DNA from: Sphingomonas_D zeicaulis
GTDB lineage: Bacteria; Pseudomonadota; Alphaproteobacteria; Sphingomonadales; Sphingomonadaceae
DNA length: 64,000 nt
Assembly (NCBI RefSeq): GCF_050433225.1
Contig: NZ_JBNPXQ010000001.1
Location: 1,860,001 to 1,924,000 of the forward strand
Reading direction: 5' to 3'
The notes beneath the pieces were generated by a model. It saw only the letters and a program-made list of their open reading frames with translations. It searched no databases and was not told the origin of the DNA. Position numbers and translations under genes: made by a program. Below, piece after piece: positions 42,180 through 50,687 of the stretch; position 1 is the stretch's first letter; every line of letters begins with the position of its first letter.

Positions 42180-43481
42180 CTAGCGCTCATAGGCCTTGGG
42201 CAGCTCCCCTTCCGCGGCGCTGCGATAGCGATCGCGCAGCTTGTGCTGGCGGCTGTTCAACGGCTGCTGCACGCCATCGATGAACACCGCCTCGGCCTCG
42301 GACGAGAATTCCAGCGGATCACCGCTCCATACCACCACGTCCGCACGGCGGCCGGGGCGCAGTGAGCCGATCTCGCCATCGAGCCCCACCGCCGCCGCCG
42401 GTTTCGACGTGATCGACGCGAAGGCCGCACCCCAGTCGAGCCCCGTCGCACCGGGCACGCGCGCGATGGCGACGAGGTTGCCGGCATATTGGGTGAGGTT
42501 GCGCTGCTGGGGCGGCGGCCCGATGTCGAGCGTGGATATACCCGTGACCACACCGGCCCGGGTCAGGCGGCCGACATTGGATTCAGTCGCCGCCAGCATC
42601 TCGAACGAGGCCGGCAGATCCGCAAGCGCTGCCGCGATCACCGGCACCCGCGCCCCCGCGATCTCGGTCGCCACCAGCCACGCCTCGGTGGCGCCGACCA
42701 GCACCAGCCTGAGCGTCGGGAACTCCTTCTTCAGCGCCAATGTCTGGCGGATGTCGCTGGCGCGCTCGACATGGACGAGCAGCGGCATCGTGCCGTCCAG
42801 CACCGGCACCAGTGCGGCGGCGTCGGCGCGCTTGAGCATCTGGCCGCTCTGCCCGAACGCGGCGGGAGCGCGGCGATAATCCTGCACCTCCTGCAGCACC
42901 GATCGGAACAGCACATGCGCGGCGGCGCGGCTGCCGCCGGCCGCGTCCTTGCCGGTCTCGCCCAGCTCAACATATTGGAACGCGCGGCCGCGGGTCACCG
43001 GATCGCTGTCCGCCCCCAGATCGATCACCGCGCCCATGCCGGCGAAGATCGAGCTGGCGGTGGCCGGCGCGATGATCGCGCGGGTCACGCCGCCCGCGCG
43101 TTCGTTGCCGATCGGCGGCGAGGCTGGATTGATCGCCGGCACCACGTCGATAGCCGCGCTGAACGGAGATTTGGCGGCGACTGCATCGTTGATCGTATCG
43201 ACGCCATAGCCCTCGGAAATACCGAGCGTGCTCATCCCCGCGACGATACCAGCCGCCACCCATTTGCCGGTGGCGTCGATCACTTTCGCACCGGCGGGCA
43301 CCGGCACATCCTTGCCTGCGGCGACGACCTTGCCATTGCTGATGACGACGGTGCCGCCCTCGATCGGCGCGGAGCCATCGCCGACGGCCACGGTGCCACC
43401 TGTGAAGGCGATGGTCTGCGCCACGGCAGGGCTGGCGGCGAGAGCCAGCGCCGCCGCTGCGGCGAGAAGCGCGGCCTTCAT
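42180..43481 (-). CDS. Secreted amidohydrolase-like protein lacking the HxH metal motif
   Basis: A 433-residue protein with a signal peptide (KAALLAAAAALALAASPAVAQ) and an amidohydrolase composite domain (GGTVAVGDGSAPIEGGTVVI, LRPGRRADVVVWSGDPLEFS). Where active members have a HxH after strand 1, it reads AAGIVAGMSTLGISEGYG, with no histidine, and other metal-ligand histidines are also scarce. It is coupled by ATGA overlap to the intact amidohydrolase upstream, so it may be a catalytically dead partner or use other ligands. It is periplasmic by prediction. Confidence 0.8.
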   Translation of the reverse strand: MKAALLAAAAALALAASPAVAQTIAFTGGTVAVGDGSAPIEGGTVVISNGKVVAAGKDVPVPAGAKVIDATGKWVAAGIVAGMSTLGISEGYGVDTINDAVAAKSPFSAAIDVVPAINPASPPIGNERAGGVTRAIIAPATASSIFAGMGAVIDLGADSDPVTRGRAFQYVELGETGKDAAGGSRAAAHVLFRSVLQEVQDYRRAPAAFGQSGQMLKRADAAALVPVLDGTMPLLVHVERASDIRQTLALKKEFPTLRLVLVGATEAWLVATEIAGARVPVIAAALADLPASFEMLAATESNVGRLTRAGVVTGISTLDIGPPPQQRNLTQYAGNLVAIARVPGATGLDWGAAFASITSKPAAAVGLDGEIGSLRPGRRADVVVWSGDPLEFSSEAEAVFIDGVQQPLNSRQHKLRDRYRSAAEGELPKAYER

Positions 43482-44887
43482 TTCACATCTCCCTCACCCG
43501 GCATGCCGAGTTCAAAGTCGGACACCGGCCGGCGCTTCGGATCGCTGCTGTTATAGAGCAGCGCGCCATCGACCCAGACCTTTTCGGGGCGGCTATAGAC
43601 GCTGAACGGATCACCGTTCCACAGCACGACATCCGCCATCTTGCCCGCCCTGAGGCTACCGGTGCGATCGGCAATGCCCAGCGCCTTCGCGGGGCCGATC
43701 GCCAACCACGTCCAAGCCAGCTCATCAGAAATATCGATGCCCATTCGGCGCCCGGCGAACAGCGCCTTGGCGACCTCCTGGTTCAACCGCTGGATGCCGT
43801 CCTGATCGTCCGAATGGATCATGGCGCAGGCGCCCTGGTTCTGCAGCAGCGCGAGATTTTCGCGGATGCCGTCATAGCTTTCCATCTTGAAGCCATACCA
43901 GTCGGCCCACACCGCCGCGCAGGTCTCGTTTTGCCTCAGCAGATCGGCGATCTTGTAGGCTTCCACCGCGTGGTGGAAAGCGGTGACGTGGTAGCCGAAC
44001 TCCTTGGCCATATCCATGACGATGGCCATCTCGTCGGCACGGTAGCAATGGTTGTGTACGAGGATATCGCCCGAGAGGACGCCAGCCAGCGTGTCCATCG
44101 CGATGTCGCGGCTGGGCACGTCGCCGCCATCTTCCAGATACTCGTCCCACTTGCGCTTATATTCGGCCGCCTTCGCCCAGGTCTGGCGATCGACAGCAAC
44201 ATTGCCCATCCGCGTGGAAGGCTGGCGCCCCTTTGAGCCATAGACGCGCTTGGGATTCTCGCCACACGCCATTTTCAGCCCGTAGGGTGCACCCGGGAAC
44301 TTCATGCCCTGCATGGTGCGCGCGGGGACATTCTTCAGCGTGACCGAACGGCCACCGAACAGATTGGCCGAACCGGGCAGGATCTGCAGCGTGGTCACGC
44401 CACCATTGGCGAGCGCCCGGCTGAAGCCCGGATCCTGTGGCCAGACGCTATGTTCCGCCCAGACGTCAGCGGTGACCGGGCCGGTTGCCTCATTGCCGTC
44501 CGACAGCGCCTCGACACCGGGCGACGGATAGTCGCCGAGATGACTGTGGACGTCGATGATGCCGGGCGTCAGCACCTTGCCGCGACCGTCGATCACCGTG
44601 GCGCCAGCGGGCGCCGCGACGTCGGCACCGATCGCGACGATCTTGCCGTCGGCGAACAGCACCGATCCATTGTCGATACGTCCGCCCTCGCCGTCGAAGA
44701 TCTTGACGTTGGTGACCAATGTCGGCGCGTTGGGATAGCGCTTGTAGGTCGACGGAAAAGGATCGGGATTGGGTGCCCGCGCCGCGCGCTCGGCGCGGCT
44801 GGAGGCATCATTCTTCTTCTTCGCGGCCGTCGCCGGGCCACCGATTAGCAAGGCGATCGCGAGGACGGTGGTGAGCTTATTGAACAC
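43478..44887 (-). CDS. Secreted amidohydrolase (imidazolonepropionase-like)
   Basis: A 469-residue exported amidohydrolase. It has an N-terminal signal (FNKLTTVLAIALLIGGPATA), the metal motif PGIIDVHSHLGDYPSP, further histidines in VHNHCYRADEMA and HVTAFHHAVEAYKIAD, and HSDDQDG for the last metal-binding Asp. All ligands of the binuclear family are present, unlike its partner downstream. It overlaps the POT transporter gene by 11 bases at its start. Together they could hydrolyse small peptides or amides outside the cytoplasm and import products. Confidence 0.88.
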   Translation of the reverse strand: MFNKLTTVLAIALLIGGPATAAKKKNDASSRAERAARAPNPDPFPSTYKRYPNAPTLVTNVKIFDGEGGRIDNGSVLFADGKIVAIGADVAAPAGATVIDGRGKVLTPGIIDVHSHLGDYPSPGVEALSDGNEATGPVTADVWAEHSVWPQDPGFSRALANGGVTTLQILPGSANLFGGRSVTLKNVPARTMQGMKFPGAPYGLKMACGENPKRVYGSKGRQPSTRMGNVAVDRQTWAKAAEYKRKWDEYLEDGGDVPSRDIAMDTLAGVLSGDILVHNHCYRADEMAIVMDMAKEFGYHVTAFHHAVEAYKIADLLRQNETCAAVWADWYGFKMESYDGIRENLALLQNQGACAMIHSDDQDGIQRLNQEVAKALFAGRRMGIDISDELAWTWLAIGPAKALGIADRTGSLRAGKMADVVLWNGDPFSVYSRPEKVWVDGALLYNSSDPKRRPVSDFELGMPGEGDVK

Positions 44888-46685
44888 CGTGCATCCACTT
44901 CTTGATCAGCGGAGAGAGGATGAGGAGGAGGACGCCGATGCCGACCGAGATCAGTCCGATCGTCTGGAACACGCCGGTATAGGTATCCAGCGAGACCTTG
45001 AGGTTGGTCACCTGACCGCCGACCGTCTCCACGCTGGCGAACTGGGCGACGATGCCAGCGACATATTGCGCGACCGCGATCGACAGGAACCAGGTGCCCA
45101 TCATCAGCCCGACCACGCGGGCGATCGAGAGCTTGGTGATCATCGAAAGCCCCACCGGCGAGATGCACAGTTCAGCGATCGAGTGGATCAGATAGGTGGC
45201 GGCGACCCAGATCAGCGCAACCTTGAAATTGTCGCCCGCAAACTGGGTGCCGAACACCAGCACAAGGAAGCCCGCGCCCGCGCCGACCAGCGCCAGCGCG
45301 AACTTGACCGGGATCGAGGGTTCTAGCCGCTTACGGCCGAGCACGCCCCACAGCCAGCCCATCACCGGCGCGAACATCACGATGAACAGCGGATTGAACA
45401 CCTGCACCTGCGCTGCCGGCATGGTGTAGGCGCCGATCTGCAGTTCCGTGTTGCTCTGCGCGAAGAAGGTCAGCGAGGATCCGGCCTGCTCGAATAAGGT
45501 CCAGAACACGACGTTGAACACCACCAGTATGATGGCGACCATCATCATCTGGAATTCTTGGGCGTTGCCGATCCGCCACGCCCAGATCGGGATGCCGATC
45601 ACCGCGAGCAGGAAGCTGCCGAACATCAACTGCCCCAGCACCGGCAGCGAGCGGATATAGCCGAGCACGCCAGCACCTTCCTGCGCCGCCTTGGTCGCGG
45701 CATCGCCGCTCGCCAGTACGTTGGAGAAAAGGAAGTACATCAGCGGGATCGCCAGCACCGCGAGGACGATGATCAGCAGCCGCCGATCCGCCACGCCCGC
45801 GGGCGGTTCGCCATAGCCATCGAGCTTGCCGCCATCGAACTGCACCAGCGCCCAGCTGCACAGCATGCCAAGGGCCGCGAGCAGGAAGCCCGCCCACCAG
45901 CCGACATAGACCGCGAGCAGCGGACACGCGAATTGCGAGAGCAGCGAGCCAACGTTGATGCCCATGTAGAAGATGGTGAAGCCGGCATCGCGTCTCCGAT
46001 CGCCGGGCGCATAGAGCGTGCCCACGACTGTCGAGATATTGGGCTTGAAGAATCCGTTGCCGATCGACACCGCCGAAAGGCCGAGCAGCATGACCAGCAC
46101 GAAGAAGGGCGAGCGATCCGCATCCGAGCGGAAATTGCCCGCGGGGATCTTGCGCGCCTCGGTGCCGTCTGCCGCCAGCAGCGACACCGTCTTGTCATCA
46201 TTGCCGCGGATCTGGAGCTGCCGGCCGTCCACCACCGCATATTGCGGCGGCGCTTCCTGGCCGCGCTCGCCACCGATCACCACCTCATAGCGCTGGCCGT
46301 CGATGATCGCGTGCGGCTTGGCCTGCTGACCACCGAAGCAGAGCGTGAAATAACCGATCGACATCAGCACCGCGCCCAGCTTCACCGCGCCCTTGGACCC
46401 GAGATAGCGGTCCGCAACCCAGCCGCCGATCAGCGGGGTGAGATAGACGAGGCTGGTATAGGCGCCGTAGAGGCCGTTGGAGGTGCCCTGCGAGAAGAGG
46501 AAATGGTTAGCGAGATAGAGCGTCAGCAGCGCCCGCATGCCGTAAAAGCCGAACCGCTCCCACATTTCGATCGTGAACAGGCGGGCAAGCTGCGGCGGAT
46601 GGCCGAACCAGGTCCGCCCGCCGTCCAGCGGAACAGCGGACAACTCGACCGGAGGCGTACCTGCCTCCCCTTTCGTTTCTGCCAT
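44877..46685 (-). CDS. POT-family peptide transporter
   Basis: About 602 residues and 12-14 helices. The signature is EMWERFGFYGMRALLTLYLA (the ExxER motif) near residue 45, with SIGNGFFKPNISTVVGTLY and the central FWTLFEQAGSSLTFFAQ (the EQ motif of helix 7). It couples proton flow to uptake of di- and tripeptides across the inner membrane. An extracellular insert of about 80 residues sits between helices 3 and 5 (around VVIGGERGQEAPPQYAVVDG). The start is taken at ATG 46685, with another in-frame ATG at 46709. It is the first gene of an operon with two secreted amidohydrolases. Confidence 0.92.
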   Translation of the reverse strand: MAETKGEAGTPPVELSAVPLDGGRTWFGHPPQLARLFTIEMWERFGFYGMRALLTLYLANHFLFSQGTSNGLYGAYTSLVYLTPLIGGWVADRYLGSKGAVKLGAVLMSIGYFTLCFGGQQAKPHAIIDGQRYEVVIGGERGQEAPPQYAVVDGRQLQIRGNDDKTVSLLAADGTEARKIPAGNFRSDADRSPFFVLVMLLGLSAVSIGNGFFKPNISTVVGTLYAPGDRRRDAGFTIFYMGINVGSLLSQFACPLLAVYVGWWAGFLLAALGMLCSWALVQFDGGKLDGYGEPPAGVADRRLLIIVLAVLAIPLMYFLFSNVLASGDAATKAAQEGAGVLGYIRSLPVLGQLMFGSFLLAVIGIPIWAWRIGNAQEFQMMMVAIILVVFNVVFWTLFEQAGSSLTFFAQSNTELQIGAYTMPAAQVQVFNPLFIVMFAPVMGWLWGVLGRKRLEPSIPVKFALALVGAGAGFLVLVFGTQFAGDNFKVALIWVAATYLIHSIAELCISPVGLSMITKLSIARVVGLMMGTWFLSIAVAQYVAGIVAQFASVETVGGQVTNLKVSLDTYTGVFQTIGLISVGIGVLLLILSPLIKKWMHGVQ

Positions 46686-46714
46686 GTAGTGGCGACTCCC
46701 GAATTCCATTGGTT

Positions 46715-46732
46715 CCGGCTTTTCGAAGCCGG
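46715..46732 (-). terminator. Perfect hairpin with TTCG/CGAA loop
   Basis: ccggctt-ttcg-aagccgg is a 7-bp perfect stem with a tetraloop in the gap downstream of the EthD operon and upstream of the POT gene. It could terminate the EthD operon on the minus strand or act in the leader of the transporter transcript. No U-tract follows. Confidence 0.45.
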
Positions 46733-46823
46733 TGCATGGCGGGTAGCCTAACGACGAAATTGCGTCTGTGAAGAATATTGTTGCTCCGCTTCGGAACGGT
46801 GTCCTTCCCGTCCCGGCGGTGCT

Positions 46824-47207
46824 TCAAGGATGATCGGATACCGGCATGACCGGTGCGACGGCACTCCGACGCTCCTCCACCACGAACATCCGCGTGCCCG
46901 TGCGATCGAGGAAATTCTCCTCGTCCGCGGCGATCCGCGCCGCCACATCGGGCGCGGTCGCGACGGCGATCGCGGCGTTATAGGCGACCTGATCAGCGAA
47001 CCACAATTCCGTCACCACGTCGAAATCGAAAGGCGCGGCGCCATCGCTGACGAACGCGCCGTCGAACGTCGCGAAGTTGCGGCGATAGTCGACGATGCCG
47101 GGCATCAGCGACAGGATCAGCGGCGCGTGGTTCTGCTCATAATAGGCGATGAACGCCTCACGGCTGAGATCCGCGCGCCGGCGCAGCAGGGCTATCGACT
47201 TGATCAT
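46824..47207 (-). CDS. EthD-domain protein
   Basis: A 127-residue dimeric alpha-beta barrel (EthD) protein: MIKSIALLRRRADLSREAFI, the AYYEQNHAPLIL stretch typical of EthD proteins, and a FDVVTELWFADQVAYNAAIA strand-helix. Such small proteins serve in degradation of ethers and polyketides or as cofactor-free cyclases/monooxygenases. The start at 47207 overlaps the previous SnoaL-like stop (ATGA). It is the last gene of a four-gene minus-strand unit beginning at 48713. Confidence 0.85.
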   Translation of the reverse strand: MIKSIALLRRRADLSREAFIAYYEQNHAPLILSLMPGIVDYRRNFATFDGAFVSDGAAPFDFDVVTELWFADQVAYNAAIAVATAPDVAARIAADEENFLDRTGTRMFVVEERRSAVAPVMPVSDHP

Positions 47208-47743
47208 GCGCCGCGTCCCAACAGACCGAAGAAGGCATAGGAAGGATCTTCGGGGCCCGGCTTGCCGATATAAGCGCCGTGGAGGAATGGATGCTCCAGA
47301 TCGACGATCGAGGGCGAATGGATATTGGCCCAATCTGCCACGATCGCGCGATGCGCGAATTTCCAGCGGCCTTCGCGCCGCTCATATTTGTCGAAATAGC
47401 GGCCGCCGACGAGCACGTCGAACGGCCCCTCCGCCCCCTTCACCCGGTGCAGCGCGATCAGATAGACCTCGCCCTCCGCCCGGTCGCCGTCCAGAGCGAT
47501 GTTGATGGTGGTGACGTTGTGATGGAGGATCTCCATCGGCGCCTGGATCTCGGGCAGCTTGTCGATGAAATCCATCGCCGGCCCCTTGGACATGTGGCCA
47601 TGCTCGTCGATCGCATCCTCATGATAGAGGCTGCGCATCTTTTCATGGTCATGGCGGTCGGCGGCGTTGCAGTAGGTGGTGATGAGCTGCCGGATCGCCT
47701 CGCGATCGAGCAGTTCCTGCAGCGCCGCGGGATCGGGGCTCAT
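47204..47743 (-). CDS. SnoaL/NTF2-fold protein A
   Basis: A 179-residue NTF2-like protein of the SnoaL_4 type: LLDREAIRQLITTYCNAADR then HDHEKMRSLYHEDAIDEHGH, where the His/Asp pairs fit the Tyr-Asp-His active-site layout of scytalone dehydratase/BaiE-like enzymes, and GRYFDKYERREGRWKFAHR later. The fold supports dehydration, isomerisation or cyclisation of alicyclic substrates. It overlaps both neighbours by four bases. The specific reaction is unknown. Confidence 0.85.
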   Translation of the reverse strand: MSPDPAALQELLDREAIRQLITTYCNAADRHDHEKMRSLYHEDAIDEHGHMSKGPAMDFIDKLPEIQAPMEILHHNVTTINIALDGDRAEGEVYLIALHRVKGAEGPFDVLVGGRYFDKYERREGRWKFAHRAIVADWANIHSPSIVDLEHPFLHGAYIGKPGPEDPSYAFFGLLGRGA

Positions 47744-48210
47744 GCCTGCGTCGCCAGATAATGCGCGGTCAGGCCGGGTGCGGGATCGGTATAGACGCGC
47801 TCATAGACCCGGTCATATTCGCTTTGCGCGATCAGCCAGCGACCGTCCCGCTTCACATAGCGGTCGCGATAGATCGCGGTGCCGACGGTGGTCTTGTTGC
47901 CTTCCGCCAGGTTCAGCGCATAGTCGATCAGCGTCCAGGTGCCGTCCGCCGTATCATCGTCATGGACGTCGATCACAGGCATATGGACGGTGTGCGAGCC
48001 GACAAAGCTGGACACGAACATGCCCGCCAGCGCCTCGACGATCGCCGCGCGACCGGAAAGCTGCACATGATAGCTGCCGCCGCGATAGTCGACCGTCGCA
48101 TCCTCGGTGAACAGGCTCTTCACCGTCGCCATGTCGCCGGTGTCGATCGCCCGTGAATAGGTGCATTTCAGCCGGCGGATGAGCTCGATATCCTCCAGCC
48201 GCAGGCTCAT
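47740..48210 (-). CDS. SnoaL/NTF2-fold protein B
   Basis: A 156-residue SnoaL_4-type protein: IELIRRLKCTYSRAIDTGDM, SLFTEDATVDYRGG, HTVHMPVIDVHDDDTADGTW and DRYVKRDGRWLIAQSEYDRV. It is a paralogue-like neighbour of SnoaL protein A, to which it is joined by ATGA overlap, and it overlaps the SRPBCC gene in the same way. The ATG at 48210 is chosen by the overlap; an open upstream stretch is a shadow of the SRPBCC gene. Role: probable dehydratase/isomerase-type step, inferred from family. Confidence 0.85.
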   Translation of the reverse strand: MSLRLEDIELIRRLKCTYSRAIDTGDMATVKSLFTEDATVDYRGGSYHVQLSGRAAIVEALAGMFVSSFVGSHTVHMPVIDVHDDDTADGTWTLIDYALNLAEGNKTTVGTAIYRDRYVKRDGRWLIAQSEYDRVYERVYTDPAPGLTAHYLATQA

Positions 48211-48713
48211 GCCGCGGCCGCCTGCCGCCCGGCATGGATCGCCTCCGCCCGCGCCTTCAGTGCGCGCGCAGTGTCGTTGAACGCGCGGGTCACCCAAGGG
48301 CCGCAAAAGCGCATCACATGAATGCCGTTCCGCCCGAAGAAGGCATCGGTCGACCAATAGCGGCACTTGTCCGGCCCCAGCGCCTCGATGATCTGATCGC
48401 GCCGGGCCGGATAGGGCCAGGCCGGATTATCCTTCAACTCCCACGAGATCAGCCGTTCAGGAATTTTGGCGCAGACATATTCGAGGTTTTGCGCGGTCTC
48501 GCCAGGCATCGTATAATTAGCGAGCGTCATATACACCGGCGCGCCCATCTCCAGCGTCGATTCCGCAGCGATGCAAAACGGGTTCCACGCGCCATAATTG
48601 GGCATGTCGGTCAGCACCTCCCACACCACCGAGGCGGGCGCGTCGATGGTCACCACCTCGGACCGGACGGTGCTATCCTCGGGGTAATCGGGCAGGTTCA
48701 GATCGTCGGCCAT
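48207..48713 (-). CDS. SRPBCC (START-like) domain protein
   Basis: A 168-residue protein with the helix-grip SRPBCC fold: VTIDAPASVVWEVLTDMPNY then GAWNPFCIAAES at about residues 20-50, and a C-terminal helix (FNDTARALKARAEAIHAG). These proteins bind hydrophobic ligands in a deep pocket and include aromatase/cyclases. ATG at 48713 follows GAGGAG nine bases upstream; two further ATGs at 48719 and 48722 are possible. First gene of the unit SRPBCC-SnoaL-SnoaL-EthD, served by the promoter at 48760-48788. Confidence 0.82.
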   Translation of the reverse strand: MADDLNLPDYPEDSTVRSEVVTIDAPASVVWEVLTDMPNYGAWNPFCIAAESTLEMGAPVYMTLANYTMPGETAQNLEYVCAKIPERLISWELKDNPAWPYPARRDQIIEALGPDKCRYWSTDAFFGRNGIHVMRFCGPWVTRAFNDTARALKARAEAIHAGRQAAAA

Positions 48714-48759
48714 GTGCATCATCTCCTCGCCTCGCCGGTTCGTGCCGGGCTGTCGCTCG

Positions 48760-48788
48760 ATATTCGGATCATCGCCGACACGCGTCAA
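48760..48788 (-). promoter_or_regulatory. Sigma70-like promoter for the SRPBCC operon
   Basis: On the minus strand TTGACG (48783-48788) and GAATAT (48760-48765) are separated by exactly 17 bases and lie about 46 bases before the SRPBCC start. The TTTGCGTAA/TTACGCAAA element begins four bases upstream of the -35. Confidence 0.55.
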
Positions 48789-48791
48789 CGC

Positions 48792-48826
48792 TTTGCGTAA
48801 CGCATCCAGCCGATCACTTACGCAAA
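48792..48826. promoter_or_regulatory. Island operator, site A
   Basis: tttgcgtaa (48792-48800) and ttacgcaaa (48818-48826) form a perfect 9-bp inverted repeat with 17 bases between. The second arm overlaps the stop codon of the upstream EthD gene. The same element recurs at 56.03-56.07 kb and 61213-61221, always beside island genes, so it is the likely binding site of the island regulator, read as ACGCAAA-N2/3 before a -35. Confidence 0.6.
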
Positions 48827-49522
48827 TTGCTTGATCTGATATTGCCGCATCGGGATGCAGTCGCAGCCTTTCTCGCCGATGAAATTCGCGCAGCTCGCCA
48901 TCATCCGCGCTTCATTCGCCTCCAGTCGCGCCGCATCGCCGACCGCATCGTAGAACAGCGCCTTGTCGGTACGCGCCGCCAGCGGGAAACACTCCTCGAC
49001 CACCGCTGCATAGGGCCCAGCCCCTTCGGTCAGCGGCCGCACCACCAGGTTCTGGACATATTCGAAGTTGCTCTGCGTCTCGACCGCGACGTCGGTGTGC
49101 CCGTCCTGCCAGTTACGCCGCCATGTCTCATGATCGAGCGCCGCCGGCTTCTCGATGAACACCACCTGCGCGAAGCCGTCGGTGGGCAGGCCTGGCGGGC
49201 AGGCGCTGTTGGGCAGCGGGATCGATTCGCTGACCAGCCAGCCCTCGTACCGCGGTGCCACCCGGGCCAGCGCCTTCTCGATCGGCGCTCGCGCCGGAGG
49301 ATAAGCGGTATCGACCCACATCTGCACCATCGCCTCCATCTGCGGCTGAGTGACGATGAAATGGGGGCTGCTGCCGGTGGCGACGCTTTCGTCCTGCACG
49401 TTGATCCGCAAGGCGCGGGTGTGCGGCGCGAGTTCCGCGGCCACGGCGCCCAGCAGACGATCGTTGAACGCCACGCGCGGCTCTGCCTCATCGCGCCAGA
49501 GGGCGTAGATCAGCTTTTCCAT
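48818..49522 (-). CDS. EthD-domain protein, long form
   Basis: A 234-residue protein with two alpha-beta barrel-like halves: EKLIYALWRDEAEPRVAFND with RLLGAVAAELAPHTRALRIN in the first, and QVVFIEKPAALDHETWRRNW then QDGHTDVAVETQSNFEYVQN in the second, where WRRNWQDGHT resembles the EthD helix-His motif. A Cys-containing tail (EKGCDCIPMRQYQ) ends it. It follows the acyl-CoA dehydrogenase by ten bases and is the last gene of that unit. The function is unknown beyond the family. Confidence 0.75.
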   Translation of the reverse strand: MEKLIYALWRDEAEPRVAFNDRLLGAVAAELAPHTRALRINVQDESVATGSSPHFIVTQPQMEAMVQMWVDTAYPPARAPIEKALARVAPRYEGWLVSESIPLPNSACPPGLPTDGFAQVVFIEKPAALDHETWRRNWQDGHTDVAVETQSNFEYVQNLVVRPLTEGAGPYAAVVEECFPLAARTDKALFYDAVGDAARLEANEARMMASCANFIGEKGCDCIPMRQYQIKQFA

Positions 49523-49532
49523 CTCCGTCCCC

Positions 49533-50687
49533 TCAACGGTCCCCGCGCGGCTCGCGCGGCAGACCCAGGCCGCGCTCAGCGATCAGGTTGCGCTGGATCT
49601 GGCTCGATCCCGCGTAGATCGTGTCCGCACGGCTCGCGAGATACATGTGGGTGAGCGGGTTGAAGCGATACTCGTCGCTCTCCGCCACCTGCCCCGCCAG
49701 CCCTTGCACATCCATCGCCAGATCGCCGAGATCGCGGTGCCAGCGCGACCAGTAAAGCTTGGAGGTCAGCGCCTCCTCGCCCAGTTCCTCGGTCGCCTCG
49801 TCTGACAAGGTGCGGACGAGGCCGTGCCGCATCACCTCCAGCCCGATCCAGGCATCGGCGATCCGGCGGCGCAAGCCGGTATCGTGGTCGGCACCGTTGG
49901 CGCGTGCGGTGGCGATCAGCGCGGCGAGTTCATTGCCGAACTGCATCTGCTGGACGACGGTAGAGACGCCACGCTCGAACCCCAATGTCGCCATCGCGAT
50001 GCCCCAGCCCTGTCCCGGGCTACCGACGATATTGTCGGCATCGGTTACCGCGCCGTCGAAGAAGAGTTCGGCGAACTCCGCCTCCCCCGTCATCTGGCGG
50101 ATCGGGCGACGGGTGATGCCGGGCTGGTCGAGTGGCACCAGCAGGTAGGACAATCCCTTCGGCCCCTTGCTCCCCTCCTCGGTGCGCGCGACGACGAACG
50201 CCCAATCGGAAATCATCCCCAGCGACGTCCAGATCTTCTGCCCATAGATCACCCAGCGCCCGCCGACCAGCCGCGCGCGGGTACGGACATTGGCGAGGTC
50301 CGACCCCGCATTGGGTTCGGAATACCCCTGCGCCCAGAGTTCGCGGCCAGAGGCGATGCCCGGCAGGAAGCGCTGCTTCTGCGCCTCGCTGCCGAAGGCG
50401 ATAATCGTCGGCCCCGCCAGTTCGACGCCGATATGGCTGAGCCGCGAGGGCGCACGCAGCCGTGCGTAGAGCTCGGCAAACGCAACCTGCTCAGCGATCG
50501 TCGCGCCGCGCCCGCCATGCGCGACCGGCCAGCCGACCGCGCCCAGCCCCGCCTCGCCCAGCGCCAGTTCCCACGCCTTGCGCCGGTCATAGGCGCTGGA
50601 GAGATCGGCAATGCCGCGCAGATCCGCGAACGGCCCGTCGAGCGCGGCGGTCAGCCAGTCCCGTGCCTCATCGAGCAGGTTGCTCAT
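49533..50687 (-). CDS. Acyl-CoA dehydrogenase, FadE/steroid-type
   Basis: A 384-residue acyl-CoA dehydrogenase: AVGWPVAHGGRGATIAEQVA, ELWAQGYSEPNAGSDLANV (FAD-binding), VIYGQKIWTSLGMISDWAFV and a C-terminal LASRADTIYAGSSQIQRNLI. In the classic family the last motif is Y-E-G-T with the catalytic Glu; here it is Y-A-G-S, as in the FadE-like enzymes of steroid side-chain and ring degradation, where the base is elsewhere. Coupled by ATGA to a SnoaL-like gene. It suggests that the island's substrate passes through a CoA thioester. Confidence 0.88.
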   Translation of the reverse strand: MSNLLDEARDWLTAALDGPFADLRGIADLSSAYDRRKAWELALGEAGLGAVGWPVAHGGRGATIAEQVAFAELYARLRAPSRLSHIGVELAGPTIIAFGSEAQKQRFLPGIASGRELWAQGYSEPNAGSDLANVRTRARLVGGRWVIYGQKIWTSLGMISDWAFVVARTEEGSKGPKGLSYLLVPLDQPGITRRPIRQMTGEAEFAELFFDGAVTDADNIVGSPGQGWGIAMATLGFERGVSTVVQQMQFGNELAALIATARANGADHDTGLRRRIADAWIGLEVMRHGLVRTLSDEATEELGEEALTSKLYWSRWHRDLGDLAMDVQGLAGQVAESDEYRFNPLTHMYLASRADTIYAGSSQIQRNLIAERGLGLPREPRGDR

